Source: Oxalobacteraceae sp. CFBP 13730 (GTDB lineage Bacteria > Pseudomonadota > Gammaproteobacteria > Burkholderiales > Burkholderiaceae_D). Taken from it: DNA of 64,000 bases. Location: NCBI GenBank assembly GCA_014841835.1, contig JACYUQ010000002.1:558001-622000 (forward strand). The letters are read 5' to 3'. Position 1 is the first letter of the stretch. Every line of letters starts with the position of its first letter. The position numbers were made by a program, and so were the translations under genes. Below, one piece after another: positions 12,614-20,962 of this stretch. The notes beneath the pieces are model-generated. The model worked only from the letters and a program-made list of their open reading frames with translations, searched no databases and was not told the origin of the DNA.

Positions 12614-14196
12614 GCGCTGGCCCTCCGGTGCAGCGTCTCCACCTGCTGCCACGCCGATTCGATGGCGCCGGCTTGCCAGCCCGTCAGGTAACTCAGGTGT
12701 TCGCCGGCGAGCAGCACCCGGCGCTCGCCCTCCAGCAAGACCGGATAGGCGCTCTTGCGCGCGGCATCGGTCCATTCGGCCCAGCCGCCCAGGCTGTACT
12801 GCACGCGGTGCCAGGCAACCGAGAAGCTGCTTTCATAGTTCGTGCGGTAGGCGGGGAAGATCTTTTCGCCCGCCGCGAGCGCGAACTCGGTCCGTTCAAG
12901 CGGCGTCATCCCGCTCACTTCAATGGCGTCCAGCGCGTAGTGGTAGTAGCCCAGCACGACACCCTTTTTCTGCTGCCAGCCGCCGGACGGCAGCGAAATC
13001 GTGTTGATCCCTTTCAGGTCGGTGAGCACGTGGCCGCCGTAGATGTGGTCGTCTTCTTCCCAGAAGCGGCGCCCCATCTGCAGGCCGATCTTGCCGACCG
13101 GCGCGTACGGGACGGCCTTGATGGCGGCCTTGAAACCATCGGAGAAATCGGTGTCGATCATGCGCAGCACCGACAGCGGCACCGTGCACAGGCAATAGTC
13201 GGCCGTGACGCGCGAGAGCGCGCCGCTGGCCGTGTCGCGCACGTCGATCGTGACCTTGTCGTCAGCCTGGCGGATGCGCCGGACCTCGGCGTGGTAGCGG
13301 ATCACACCGCCCAGCCGCCGGGCGAATGCGCGCGGGATCGCGTCCATGCCGCCGACCGGCTGGAACATCGTGGCGTGCATTGGAAATTCCTGCACTGCGC
13401 TGTAGACCTTGCCGACCCGGGCGGCCAGCAGATCGTGAAACGCCAGCGGATCGGACGCCGTGCCGGCGCCCGGCACCAGGCCGGCGCCGGGGTTGGTGGC
13501 AAAGCCACGGCCGCTGCGGCCCTTGTAGGCCAGGTCGCCCGCGTCCAACGCCCCTTCGTGCTTGAGGTAGTCGAGCAGCAGTCGCTGGTCGTCGCCTGTC
13601 AGTTGCGTGTCGAGCTGGTGCCCGGTGACGGACTTGGCCAGCAGCTCGGCGACGTGGCCCCGCATGTCGGCCTTGATCTGGGCGCCGCGCATGCGCTGTT
13701 TCGACAGCGGCCCGCCATCCTCGAGATACACGTACGCGTGGTCATTCTCGTTGACCATCACTTCGAGCGGCACGTTGAACTGGCGCGCGTAGTAGAGGGT
13801 GGACTGGTGGTCCAGCGGAATGCGCCACGGGCCGTGGTTGATGTACTGGCCGGGATCGAAGCGGCAATGCTGCGCCTCGCCGCCCAGTTCGTGCAGCGAA
13901 AAGCCCTTGCGCGCCGTCTGGCAGCGCCCGCCCGCAACGGGTCGCGCCTCGAGCACCTGCACTTGGTAGCCGAGCTTGCCCAGTTCGTAGGCCGCTGTCA
14001 GGCCGGCCAGACCGGCGCCCAGCACGACCACTTTCTTGCCCTTGCCGCTGCCGGTGAGCACGGGCGGGGTCGTGGTTCTGGAAGCGATCCCCATGCCCCA
14101 GGCGTTCATCGAACCCATCAACAGCGCCGACCCACCAACGGCGGCGGCGCGGTATAAAAACTCGCGTCGGGTCAACGACGGTGTCAAACGTTTCAT
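12610..14196 (-). CDS. Tat-exported flavin monoamine oxidase/dehydrogenase
   Basis: 528 residues from ATG 14196, with GGAGG five bases upstream. A twin-arginine signal (LTRREFLYRAAAVGG, about 8-35) shows export in folded form. The FAD-binding Rossmann motif GAGLAGLTAAYELG starts at about 60, followed by EARPVAGGRC, and the C-terminal FAD clamp is YLTGWQAGAIESAW. These define the MAO / L-amino-acid oxidase superfamily, which oxidises an amine to an imine. The substrate is not predictable from the sequence. First gene of a four-gene leftward operon; its stop overlaps the cytochrome c start, suggesting it is a dehydrogenase that uses cytochrome c rather than oxygen (inference by analogy with NicA2). 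Confidence 0.93.
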   Translation of the reverse strand: MKRLTPSLTRREFLYRAAAVGGSALLMGSMNAWGMGIASRTTTPPVLTGSGKGKKVVVLGAGLAGLTAAYELGKLGYQVQVLEARPVAGGRCQTARKGFSLHELGGEAQHCRFDPGQYINHGPWRIPLDHQSTLYYARQFNVPLEVMVNENDHAYVYLEDGGPLSKQRMRGAQIKADMRGHVAELLAKSVTGHQLDTQLTGDDQRLLLDYLKHEGALDAGDLAYKGRSGRGFATNPGAGLVPGAGTASDPLAFHDLLAARVGKVYSAVQEFPMHATMFQPVGGMDAIPRAFARRLGGVIRYHAEVRRIRQADDKVTIDVRDTASGALSRVTADYCLCTVPLSVLRMIDTDFSDGFKAAIKAVPYAPVGKIGLQMGRRFWEEDDHIYGGHVLTDLKGINTISLPSGGWQQKKGVVLGYYHYALDAIEVSGMTPLERTEFALAAGEKIFPAYRTNYESSFSVAWHRVQYSLGGWAEWTDAARKSAYPVLLEGERRVLLAGEHLSYLTGWQAGAIESAWQQVETLHRRASA

Positions 14197-14552
14197 TTCT
14201 ACCTCCACTTGGTGTCACTGAAAGGCCTTGCAACTGATGGCTTATCAGCAATACCCGTGCCAAGTGGATGTCAACATCGTCAATACGAAATTTCTTAAAA
14301 TAAAGTCTATCGGCATCTTCGCCGAACGTAAGCTCGCTGCAAGCCTGCCTGGCCGAATAACCGTCAGCCGTCACAGACCGCCATTCGTATTGACAAACGT
14401 CACGTCAGAAAACGCAATGGGCGACCCGTGGCGCGCCCGGACATTATTTGTCGCGACGTAATCCGGAGCGGGGTCAGCTCGCAGCTCGAGGCTGCGCACG
14501 CGCCGGGAGCATGCCAAATCGACACTGCACTGTTGTGGCGTAAATACGCACT
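14197..14552. other. Intergenic region with promoter of the amine oxidase operon and possible transposon-end motif
   Basis: 356 bases without a convincing gene; short frames here look random. It is more AT-rich than its surroundings around 14280-14310. It must hold the promoter for the leftward amine oxidase operon. At 14443-14462 a partly palindromic sequence centred on GTCGCGAC and flanked by ATTA and TAAT lies about 100 bases beyond the stop of the TnsB remnant, where a binding site for a TnsB-type transposase could be expected. GACAAACGTCACG at about 14395 shares the GACA/TGTC character. This reading is tentative. Confidence 0.4.
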
Positions 14553-15284
14553 TCAATGGGTGTGATCGATGCTGTCGCGCGTGAGCCAGTAGTTGAACTG
14601 ACCGTAACTGGGGATGTCGCCAGGCGCGCTATCGGCAAAGTGATCGCGCAGCATCTGGCGATACGCTGCCGGGCGCGAGAAGCGTGGATGGGTAGCGGCA
14701 AAGTGCGCGGCAGCGGCCACGAACAGCGCCCGCAGCGCGGCATCGGTATTCGTGCCTGCACTGGCGCTGCTCGTTGCGGCGTGGCGCGGGCGGCCGCGCT
14801 TGACGCCGGCGCTGGCCGCACGCGTCTTGCCGCGTGCACCGGAATTGGCGTAATCGGGCAAGAGCGCGTCGATCGTCTGGCCCCGCTCCCAGTAGCGGCG
14901 CAGGTAGCGCATCAGCGTGGCAACGGACATCGCATGGGCGCGGCTATAAGCGGCGAGCATGGCCGCGCGCGGACGCGGGAGGTACAACTGCGGCACGTCG
15001 CGGTGCAGCGCCGTCACGGCATCCCACGCTTTGGTCTGCAACAGAAGATGCTTGCCGGATGGGGCATCGGCGCGCGGCGCGCGGCACGGATCCGTCAGCA
15101 GCAAGCGCGCGCGCCGCGCCGACACGTCCGCCACCAGCACGTGAAGGGGCATGCTGCGCGGCGTGGCGCTCGTGCAGCGAAGGGTGAAGGTGTAGGCGAC
15201 GGACTGCGCATCGTCGATCCAGAGAATCCGCAGCAGATGGGCGGGAGGATCGAGGTATTCGATGACGTCGTTGTGCAAGAACAT
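14553..15284 (-). pseudogene. Truncated TnsB-like transposase (N-terminal DNA-binding half only)
   Basis: 243 residues starting at ATG 15284 (AGGAG six bases upstream). The N-terminus DVIEYLDPPAHLLRILWID, the middle SVATLMRYLRRYWERGQTID and LLPDYANSGARGK followed by a basic KRGRPR tract match the N-terminal DNA-binding region of the Tn7 TnsB/TniA transposases. Full proteins are about 600-700 residues and carry a DDE catalytic core after this point; here the frame ends at IDHTH and no core follows in any frame. I read it as a decayed transposon gene, though a retained DNA-binding protein is possible because the frame and ribosome site are intact. The neighbouring amine oxidase operon may have come in with the element. 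Confidence 0.65.
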
Positions 15285-15372
15285 CGGCCGCTCCTGGCGT
15301 TGAGTTCCTTGCTGGTATGCAAAGAACGCGCCAGGCACGGCCATGGCGGCCCGGGTCAGGGCCGCCGGCGGC

Positions 15373-15687
15373 TCATTTCTGCGCCAGGATCCATTTCGCC
15401 AGGACCTTGGCGTCGGCTTCCGTGACCTGCGGATTGGCCGGCATCGGGATCGGGCCCCAGGTGCCGCTGCTGCCTTTCTGGATCTTCTGGACCAGACGCG
15501 CTTCGGCGCCGGCATCCTTGGCGTACTTGGCCGCGACATCCTTGTAGGCCGGACCAACCAGCTTGGCGCCGATGGCATGGCACGCCATGCAGGCCTTGGC
15601 CTTGGCCAGGTCGGGGTTCGCGTGGGCGGCGGGGATCGCGGCGACGACGAGGGTCGCCGCCAGGGTCAGGGTCAGGTACGTCTTCAT
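15373..15687 (-). CDS. Cytochrome c551/c8-type small periplasmic cytochrome
   Basis: 104 residues with a signal peptide (1-23, AHA cleavage), haem motif CMACH (33-37) and axial Met82 in WGPIPMPANPQVTEADAK, the typical c551/c552 (class ID) layout and size. These soluble cytochromes carry electrons between bc1 complex and terminal oxidases or reductases. ATG 15687 has GGAG six bases upstream. It lies behind the transposase remnant and faces away from the siderophore receptor, so it is probably transcribed alone. Confidence 0.92.
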   Translation of the reverse strand: MKTYLTLTLAATLVVAAIPAAHANPDLAKAKACMACHAIGAKLVGPAYKDVAAKYAKDAGAEARLVQKIQKGSSGTWGPIPMPANPQVTEADAKVLAKWILAQK

Positions 15688-15827
15688 GATGCTCCAGTGG
15701 CTGGGTTGATCGCAGGGGCCGGCACCCTTGGCAGGTACCGCCCGACATCATAGCGGGAAACCCCGCTGGCATGGGCAGCGGAGGGGTGCATGACCAGCAT
15801 CCGACACGCCCGTCAAAAAATTTGAAT

Positions 15828-15846
15828 GGGAATGATTCGCATTTGC
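15828..15846. promoter_or_regulatory. Probable Fur box
   Basis: GGGAATGATTCGCATTTGC matches 12 of 19 positions of the Fur consensus (three GATAAT-type hexamers), including the AATGAT and CAT cores. It lies about 90 bases upstream of a siderophore-type TonB receptor, the expected place for iron-dependent repression. Confidence 0.65.
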
Positions 15847-15935
15847 GATTAGAATGGCGCGGTTCCGCGATCTTTACTTCTTTTAACGTATTGACGCTGA
15901 ACGTTGCTGACAATGCTAAAAAGGATGCCTGAACA

Positions 15936-18089
15936 ATGACCCACCGCTTGCCTGCCCCGCAGTTTGCCCGCACCCTACTGAGCCTGGCCATTGGCGCCAT
16001 GCCGCTTGCCGGTTTCGCGGCTGACGCGATGCTTGATGACGTGCCCGCCACGATGCCCACCGTGGTCGTGACGGCGTCCGGCTTCGAGCAGACGATTCGC
16101 GAAGCCCCCGCATCGATCACGGTGCTGACCCGCGAGCAACTTCAGAAAGAGCGCTTCGGCAACCTGGCGCAGGCGCTCGAGAGCGTGGAAGGCATCGACG
16201 TCGGCGCGTCCGGCGACAAGACCGGTGGCATGAACATCAGCATCCGCGGCATGCCGAGCGACTACACGCTGATCCTGATCGATGGCCGACGCCAGAATGC
16301 GGCCGGCAACGTCACGCCGAATGGCTTCGGCGGTACCTCGACCAGCTTCATGCCACCGGTGAGCGCCATCGAGCGCATCGAGATCATCCGCGGTCCGATG
16401 TCGACGCTGTACGGTTCGGACGCGATGGGCGGCGTGATCAACATTATCACGCGCAAGGTCGGCAAGCGCTGGGCCGGCTCGGTGGCAGCCGACTACACGC
16501 TGCAGGAAGACGCGCAATTCGGCGACGTCAAGGGCGCCAAGTTCTACCTGAGCGGCCCGCTTGCGGCCGATGTGCTGGGTCTGTCGCTGCGCGGCAGCAC
16601 GCTGCGCCGTGACGAGGCAAACATTGCGTATGACGAGATCAACCCGGCCCGGCCGCTGACGCAGAACGCCAACCCGGTCAAGCAGCAGATCGACAACCTG
16701 GGCGCGCGCCTGGCGTTCACCCCGCACCGCAACCATGAGTTCATGCTCGACGCCGACAGGACGCGCCAGACGTATGACAACACGCGCGGCCAGCTTGGCA
16801 CGCTGGGCACGGGCGGCTACGGGCCGGAGCAGAAGTACAACCGCGATCAGACGATGCTGTCGTACAAGGCGCGTCTGCCGTTCGGCACCTGGGACAGCAG
16901 CTATATGGTGAACAAAACGGAAACCATCGGCCGCACGATTCCGCCGGGTACGCCGGGCGCCGTACCCGGCACGCCCCGCACGCTGGAAGTCGAGAGCAAG
17001 GTGTTCGACACCAAGCTCCTGGTGCCGTGGGGTGAGCACCTGACCACCATCGGCGCCCAGCATTGGGATGCCGAAATGATCGACGGCGTCGCGCCGCAAG
17101 CGTTCGCGTTCACGCAGAAAGCGCTGTTCGTCGAAGACGAGTGGCGCCTGCACGAGCGCCTGTCGCTGACGGTCGGTGCGCGCTACGACGACCACAGCAT
17201 CTTCGGCGGCCAGACGAGCCCGCGCGGCTACCTGGTCTGGAGCGCCTCGCCCCGCTGGACCGTCAAGGGCGGCGTGAGCAAGGGCTACAAGACCCCGCGC
17301 GTCGAGCAGCTCACGCCGGGCATCAACGGCTTCGGCGGCCAGGGCACGATCCCGCTCGTGGGCAGCCCGAACCTGCAGCCCGAAACCAGCGTGACGTCCG
17401 AACTGGGCGCGTATTTCGACAACGGCGCCGGCTGGAGCGCGAACGCCACGGTCTTCAACAACGATTTCAAGGACAAGATCACCAGCGGTACTGGCCTCAT
17501 CAACTGCACCTACCGCCCGGCGCCGAACCGGCCGGGCTGCGTCAGCTTCGGCAACTGGCCGAACGTCGATGCCTTCGGCCAGTCGATCAACGTCGACGAG
17601 GCCGTCACCCGCGGCGTCGAATTCGCCACGCGCTTCCCGCTGGCCCCCGGCTGGGCCGCCAGCGCCAACTACACGTACACCGACAGCGAACAGGAAAGCG
17701 GCGAGAATGCGGGCAAGCCGCTGTCCGACACGCCGAAGCACGCGTTCAATGCGCGCCTGACCTGGGACGTGTCGCCAGACTGGAACACGTGGCTGCGCGC
17801 CGAATACCGCAGCGAGCGCTTCCGCGATCCGGGGACGTCGGCCGCCACCCGTGCGGCCAGTGAGGCGCTGGGCGACTTCAAGGGCTACACGATGCTGCAC
17901 CTTGGCACCAGCTACCAGGTCACGCCGTCCATCACGCTCAATGCCGCGATCTACAATCTGCTGGACAAGGACTTCATCGACTACCGGCCGTATCGCACGA
18001 CGCCGGCAGCAGCACCGACCTACGGCAGCGTGTATGTCAACAATCTCGACGGGCGCCGCCTGTGGTTGTCGATGAACGTGGACTTCTGA
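15936..18089 (+). CDS. TonB-dependent siderophore (catecholate-type) receptor
   Basis: 717 residues: signal peptide (about 1-28), TonB-box-like TVVVTASGFEQ, plug domain with VEGIDVGASGDKTGGMNISIRG and IIRGPMSTLYGSDAMGGVIN, then a 22-strand barrel ending WLSMNVDF. The layout and the plug signature are those of the FepA/CirA/BfrA group that takes up ferric catecholates. A Fur box upstream supports regulation by iron. The last 53 bases overlap the 3' end of the opposing LysR gene. Exact ligand unknown. Confidence 0.92.
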   Translation: MTHRLPAPQFARTLLSLAIGAMPLAGFAADAMLDDVPATMPTVVVTASGFEQTIREAPASITVLTREQLQKERFGNLAQALESVEGIDVGASGDKTGGMNISIRGMPSDYTLILIDGRRQNAAGNVTPNGFGGTSTSFMPPVSAIERIEIIRGPMSTLYGSDAMGGVINIITRKVGKRWAGSVAADYTLQEDAQFGDVKGAKFYLSGPLAADVLGLSLRGSTLRRDEANIAYDEINPARPLTQNANPVKQQIDNLGARLAFTPHRNHEFMLDADRTRQTYDNTRGQLGTLGTGGYGPEQKYNRDQTMLSYKARLPFGTWDSSYMVNKTETIGRTIPPGTPGAVPGTPRTLEVESKVFDTKLLVPWGEHLTTIGAQHWDAEMIDGVAPQAFAFTQKALFVEDEWRLHERLSLTVGARYDDHSIFGGQTSPRGYLVWSASPRWTVKGGVSKGYKTPRVEQLTPGINGFGGQGTIPLVGSPNLQPETSVTSELGAYFDNGAGWSANATVFNNDFKDKITSGTGLINCTYRPAPNRPGCVSFGNWPNVDAFGQSINVDEAVTRGVEFATRFPLAPGWAASANYTYTDSEQESGENAGKPLSDTPKHAFNARLTWDVSPDWNTWLRAEYRSERFRDPGTSAATRAASEALGDFKGYTMLHLGTSYQVTPSITLNAAIYNLLDKDFIDYRPYRTTPAAAPTYGSVYVNNLDGRRLWLSMNVDF

Positions 18090-19038
18090 GCGGCAACGTG
18101 ACCCTGCACTCATCCTGCGCCAGGCGCAGGTCGGGGTCGGCCTCGAACACTCCCGCCAGCCAGGTGGCAAACGCCTGCAGGCGCGGATTGGCGATGCGGC
18201 CCCGCGGGTACAGCAGGGACACCGGCATCGGCGTCGGGCACAGGGCGGGCAGCACCACGGCCAGCGTGCCTTGGGCCACATGCGTGCGCACCTGGTAGCG
18301 CGCCAGTTGCGCCAGGCCCAGTCCCTGCAGCGCGCACAGCAGGTTGGCTTCGGCGTCGTTGACGGCAAGGCCGCCATCCATCGCCACCCGGATGACACCC
18401 TCCGCTGTATCCTCCCCTGCGAGCGTCCACTCGAAGGCGCGCCCGGTGCGGCCCGAGAAATGCACGATCGCCTCATGCTGGCGCAAGTCGTCGACCGTCG
18501 CAGGCGTGCCGTGTCCCGCCAGGTAGCCGGGCGTGGCGGCAGTCACGAAGCGCATCAGGCCGATCCGGCGCGCCACCAGGCTCGAGTCGGGCAAGTCGCC
18601 TACCCGCAATGCGCAATCGATGCCTTCGGCGGTCAGGTCGACCAGGCGGTCGCCCATGCTGATGGTCAGGTCGAGCGCCGGATAGGCGTGGCGAAATTCG
18701 CCAATGCGCGGCAGCACGATCGCGCGGCCCAGCGAGCCCGGCAGATCGATGCGCAGCCGGCCCTGCATCCGGCCGGCTTGCTCGCCCAGAAAATCGGCTT
18801 CGGCGTCGTCGATGGCGGCCAGGATGGCGCTGCAGTGGGCGTAGTAGCGCTCGCCCTCGGGTGTCAGCGACAGCCGGCGCGTCGTGCGCTGCAGCAGTTG
18901 GGCGCCCAGGTAGCGTTCGAGATTCTGCAGCGTGGCCGTCAGCGAGGCGCGCGGCAGGTCGAGCGACTCGGCCGCGCGCGTGAAACTGTTCGCCTCGACA
19001 ATGCGCACGAACGTCTGCATCGCTTTCACCTTGTCCAT
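18037..19038 (-). CDS. LysR family transcriptional regulator (divergent from MFS transporter)
   Basis: 333 residues. Helix-turn-helix in FVRIVEANSFTRAAESLDLP and RASLTATLQNLERYLG, then the substrate-binding domain (about 90-295), CrgA/DmlR-like. The last 20-30 residues (basic, ending SSTTTGGARRDC) extend past the normal LysR end and are coded antisense to the end of the siderophore receptor, so they probably have no conserved function. It is divergent from an MFS efflux gene, the classic layout for a LysR regulator and its target, with a palindrome between them. Confidence 0.9.
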   Translation of the reverse strand: MDKVKAMQTFVRIVEANSFTRAAESLDLPRASLTATLQNLERYLGAQLLQRTTRRLSLTPEGERYYAHCSAILAAIDDAEADFLGEQAGRMQGRLRIDLPGSLGRAIVLPRIGEFRHAYPALDLTISMGDRLVDLTAEGIDCALRVGDLPDSSLVARRIGLMRFVTAATPGYLAGHGTPATVDDLRQHEAIVHFSGRTGRAFEWTLAGEDTAEGVIRVAMDGGLAVNDAEANLLCALQGLGLAQLARYQVRTHVAQGTLAVVLPALCPTPMPVSLLYPRGRIANPRLQAFATWLAGVFEADPDLRLAQDECRVTLPLRSPRSSTTTGGARRDC

Positions 19039-19065
19039 GATTGTTCATATAAAGTGAATGGTATA

Positions 19066-19080
19066 AGGGCATTATGCCCT
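19066..19080. promoter_or_regulatory. Palindromic operator candidate between LysR and MFS genes
   Basis: AGGGCATTATGCCCT is a perfect 7-1-7 palindrome midway between the divergent starts at 19038 and 19146. It also fits the T-N11-A rule of LysR boxes if one base is added on each side. It is the best candidate for the binding site of the adjacent LysR regulator. Confidence 0.5.
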
Positions 19081-19145
19081 GATTATCTTTGCGCGCACAT
19101 TGCCTACCATGGCGGCATTCCCTCACCAATCCCATGGAGTTCGCC

Positions 19146-20354
19146 ATGAACACCCCCAAATCACCCGCCCTCTCGTCCGGCATGGTCATGCTGCTGGCGG
19201 CGGCCGCCGGCATCATCGTCGCCAACCTGTATTATGCGCAGCCGCTGGTCGGCCCGATCGGCGCGGCACTGGGCTTGCCGCCCGCAGCAGCCGGTCTGAT
19301 CGTGACCCTGACCCAGATCGGCTACACGCTGGGACTCTTGTTCATCGTGCCGCTGGGCGACCTGCTGGAAAACCGGCGCCTGATCGTCACCGGCCTGCTC
19401 GTGACCAGCGGCGCCTTGGTGGTCGCGGCCACCGCCACCACGGCGTGGGTGTTCCTGCTGGCGGCGCTCGCCATCGGCCTGGGCGCCGTCGTGGCCCAGG
19501 TGCTGGTGCCATTTGCCGCCCACCTGGCGCCGGAGGCCACACGCGGCCAGGTCGTCGGCAAGGTCGTCAGCGGCCTGCTGCTCGGGATCATGGTGGCGCG
19601 CCCGGTCGCAAGCGTGCTCGCCGGGCTGGGTGGGTGGCAAACCGTGTTTGGGATCGCCGCTGCGCTGGTCGCCCTGCTGGCCGTGCTGCTGCATATTAAG
19701 TTGCCGCTGCGCCAGCCAACGGCGACGCAACCGTACCGCCGCCTGATCGGCTCGTTGTGGCCGCTGTTGACCACGACCGTGGTGCTGCGCCAGCGCGCGC
19801 TGTATCACGCCGGTCTGTTTGGCGCATTCAGCCTGTTCTGGACCGTCGCGCCGCAGGCGCTGGCCAGTCCCGCGTTTGGCCTCACCCAAAATGGCATCGC
19901 GCTGTTTGCCCTGGTCGGGATGGCCGGCGCCGTAGTCTCACCGGTCGCCGGCCGCCTGGCCGATGCGGGCCACACGCTGAAAGCCACCGCCGTCGCACTC
20001 GTGGTGGGTGCGCTGAGTTTTCTGCTGCCCCTGTTTGCGCCATCGTCCAAGCCGGTCGCGCTCGGCTTGCTGGCGGTGGCCGCCATTGCCCTTGACGCTG
20101 CGGTGGCCGCCAATCTGGTGCTGGGTCAGCGCGCGCTGTTTGCCCTGGGCGCCGACATGCGCAGTCGCCTCAATGGCCTGTACTTCGCGCTGTTCTTTGC
20201 CGGCGGCGCGCTGGGTTCCGCGCTGGGCGGCTGGGTGTACGCCGCCCATGGCTGGCACGCGGCGCTGCTGGTCGGGATGCTGCTGCCGTCGCTGGCGCTG
20301 CCGGTCTGGCTCCATGAAGCCACCAAGCATGCGGCCGCACGCCAGAGCGTGTAG
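19146..20354 (+). CDS. MFS transporter (drug/metabolite efflux type)
   Basis: 402 residues from ATG 19146 (GGAG six bases upstream), twelve predicted membrane segments. The first pair carries NLYYAQPLVGPIGAALGLP and the loop motif GDLLENRRLI, close to the DHA1-type motif A. This matches the YnfM/Bcr-like exporter group often called MFS transporter with N-terminal NLYYAQPL. Substrate unknown. It is divergent from a LysR regulator that probably controls it. Confidence 0.9.
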   Translation: MNTPKSPALSSGMVMLLAAAAGIIVANLYYAQPLVGPIGAALGLPPAAAGLIVTLTQIGYTLGLLFIVPLGDLLENRRLIVTGLLVTSGALVVAATATTAWVFLLAALAIGLGAVVAQVLVPFAAHLAPEATRGQVVGKVVSGLLLGIMVARPVASVLAGLGGWQTVFGIAAALVALLAVLLHIKLPLRQPTATQPYRRLIGSLWPLLTTTVVLRQRALYHAGLFGAFSLFWTVAPQALASPAFGLTQNGIALFALVGMAGAVVSPVAGRLADAGHTLKATAVALVVGALSFLLPLFAPSSKPVALGLLAVAAIALDAAVAANLVLGQRALFALGADMRSRLNGLYFALFFAGGALGSALGGWVYAAHGWHAALLVGMLLPSLALPVWLHEATKHAAARQSV

Positions 20355-20412
20355 ACCACGCGCCGGATTGAGATATGTTTTAATCAACCTTTATTTCGAT
20401 CCGGAGCACGCA

Positions 20413-20946
20413 ATGCACACCAACGACCACGAGGCAACGCCCACAAAAGCAGAGCTGGACGAGGCCGCGCTGAACATGGCGCGCAATATGTTCCAGTACG
20501 CGCGGACCGGCGACGCCGATCACCTCGCCGCCTTCCTGTCGCGCGGCCTGCCGCCGAACCTGCGCAACGAAAAAGGCGACAGCCTGCTGATGCTGGCCAG
20601 CTACCACGGCCACCTGGACGCGACGCGGGTCCTGCTCGAGCACGGCGCCGATCCGCACACGATCAACGATGCCGGCCAAATGCCATTGCACGGCGCTGCA
20701 TTCAAGGGCGACTTGCCCATCACGATGCTGCTCCTCGACAAAGGCGCAATGCCGGACGTGACCGGCCCGTCGGGCCGGACCGCGCTGATGTTCGCCGCGA
20801 TGTTCAACCGGGTCGCCATTGCCGAACTGTTGATGGCGCGCGGCGCCGATCCGGCCGCGCGCGACGCGTCCGGCGTGACCGCGTACGATGCAGCGCTGAA
20901 GATGGGCGCCGCTGACACTGCAGCCTTGCTGGCGCCGGCCAACTGA
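20413..20946 (+). CDS. Ankyrin repeat protein
   Basis: 177 residues with no signal peptide. After a charged N-terminus there are four ankyrin units: GDADHLAAFLSRGLPPNLRN, KGDSLLMLASYHGHLDATRVLLEHGAD, AGQMPLHGAAFKGDLPITMLLLDKGA and GRTALMFAAMFNRVAIAELLMARGAD, then a short capping repeat. Such small cytosolic proteins usually bind a protein partner. In many proteobacteria one lies beside catalase; here it follows the MFS gene by 58 bases and has its own ribosome site (GGAG, seven bases before ATG). Partner unknown. Confidence 0.9.
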   Translation: MHTNDHEATPTKAELDEAALNMARNMFQYARTGDADHLAAFLSRGLPPNLRNEKGDSLLMLASYHGHLDATRVLLEHGADPHTINDAGQMPLHGAAFKGDLPITMLLLDKGAMPDVTGPSGRTALMFAAMFNRVAIAELLMARGADPAARDASGVTAYDAALKMGAADTAALLAPAN

Positions 20947-20962
20947 CGGCGACGTCGGGCTG

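Noticed and set aside
15285-15578. N-terminal extension of the TnsB-like frame to 15578
   Set aside because: It overlaps the c551 cytochrome gene antisense and has shadow composition; ATG 15284 has the ribosome site.
15975-18476. 833-codon minus frame
   Set aside because: Antisense to the siderophore receptor; composition is biased and no motif is present.
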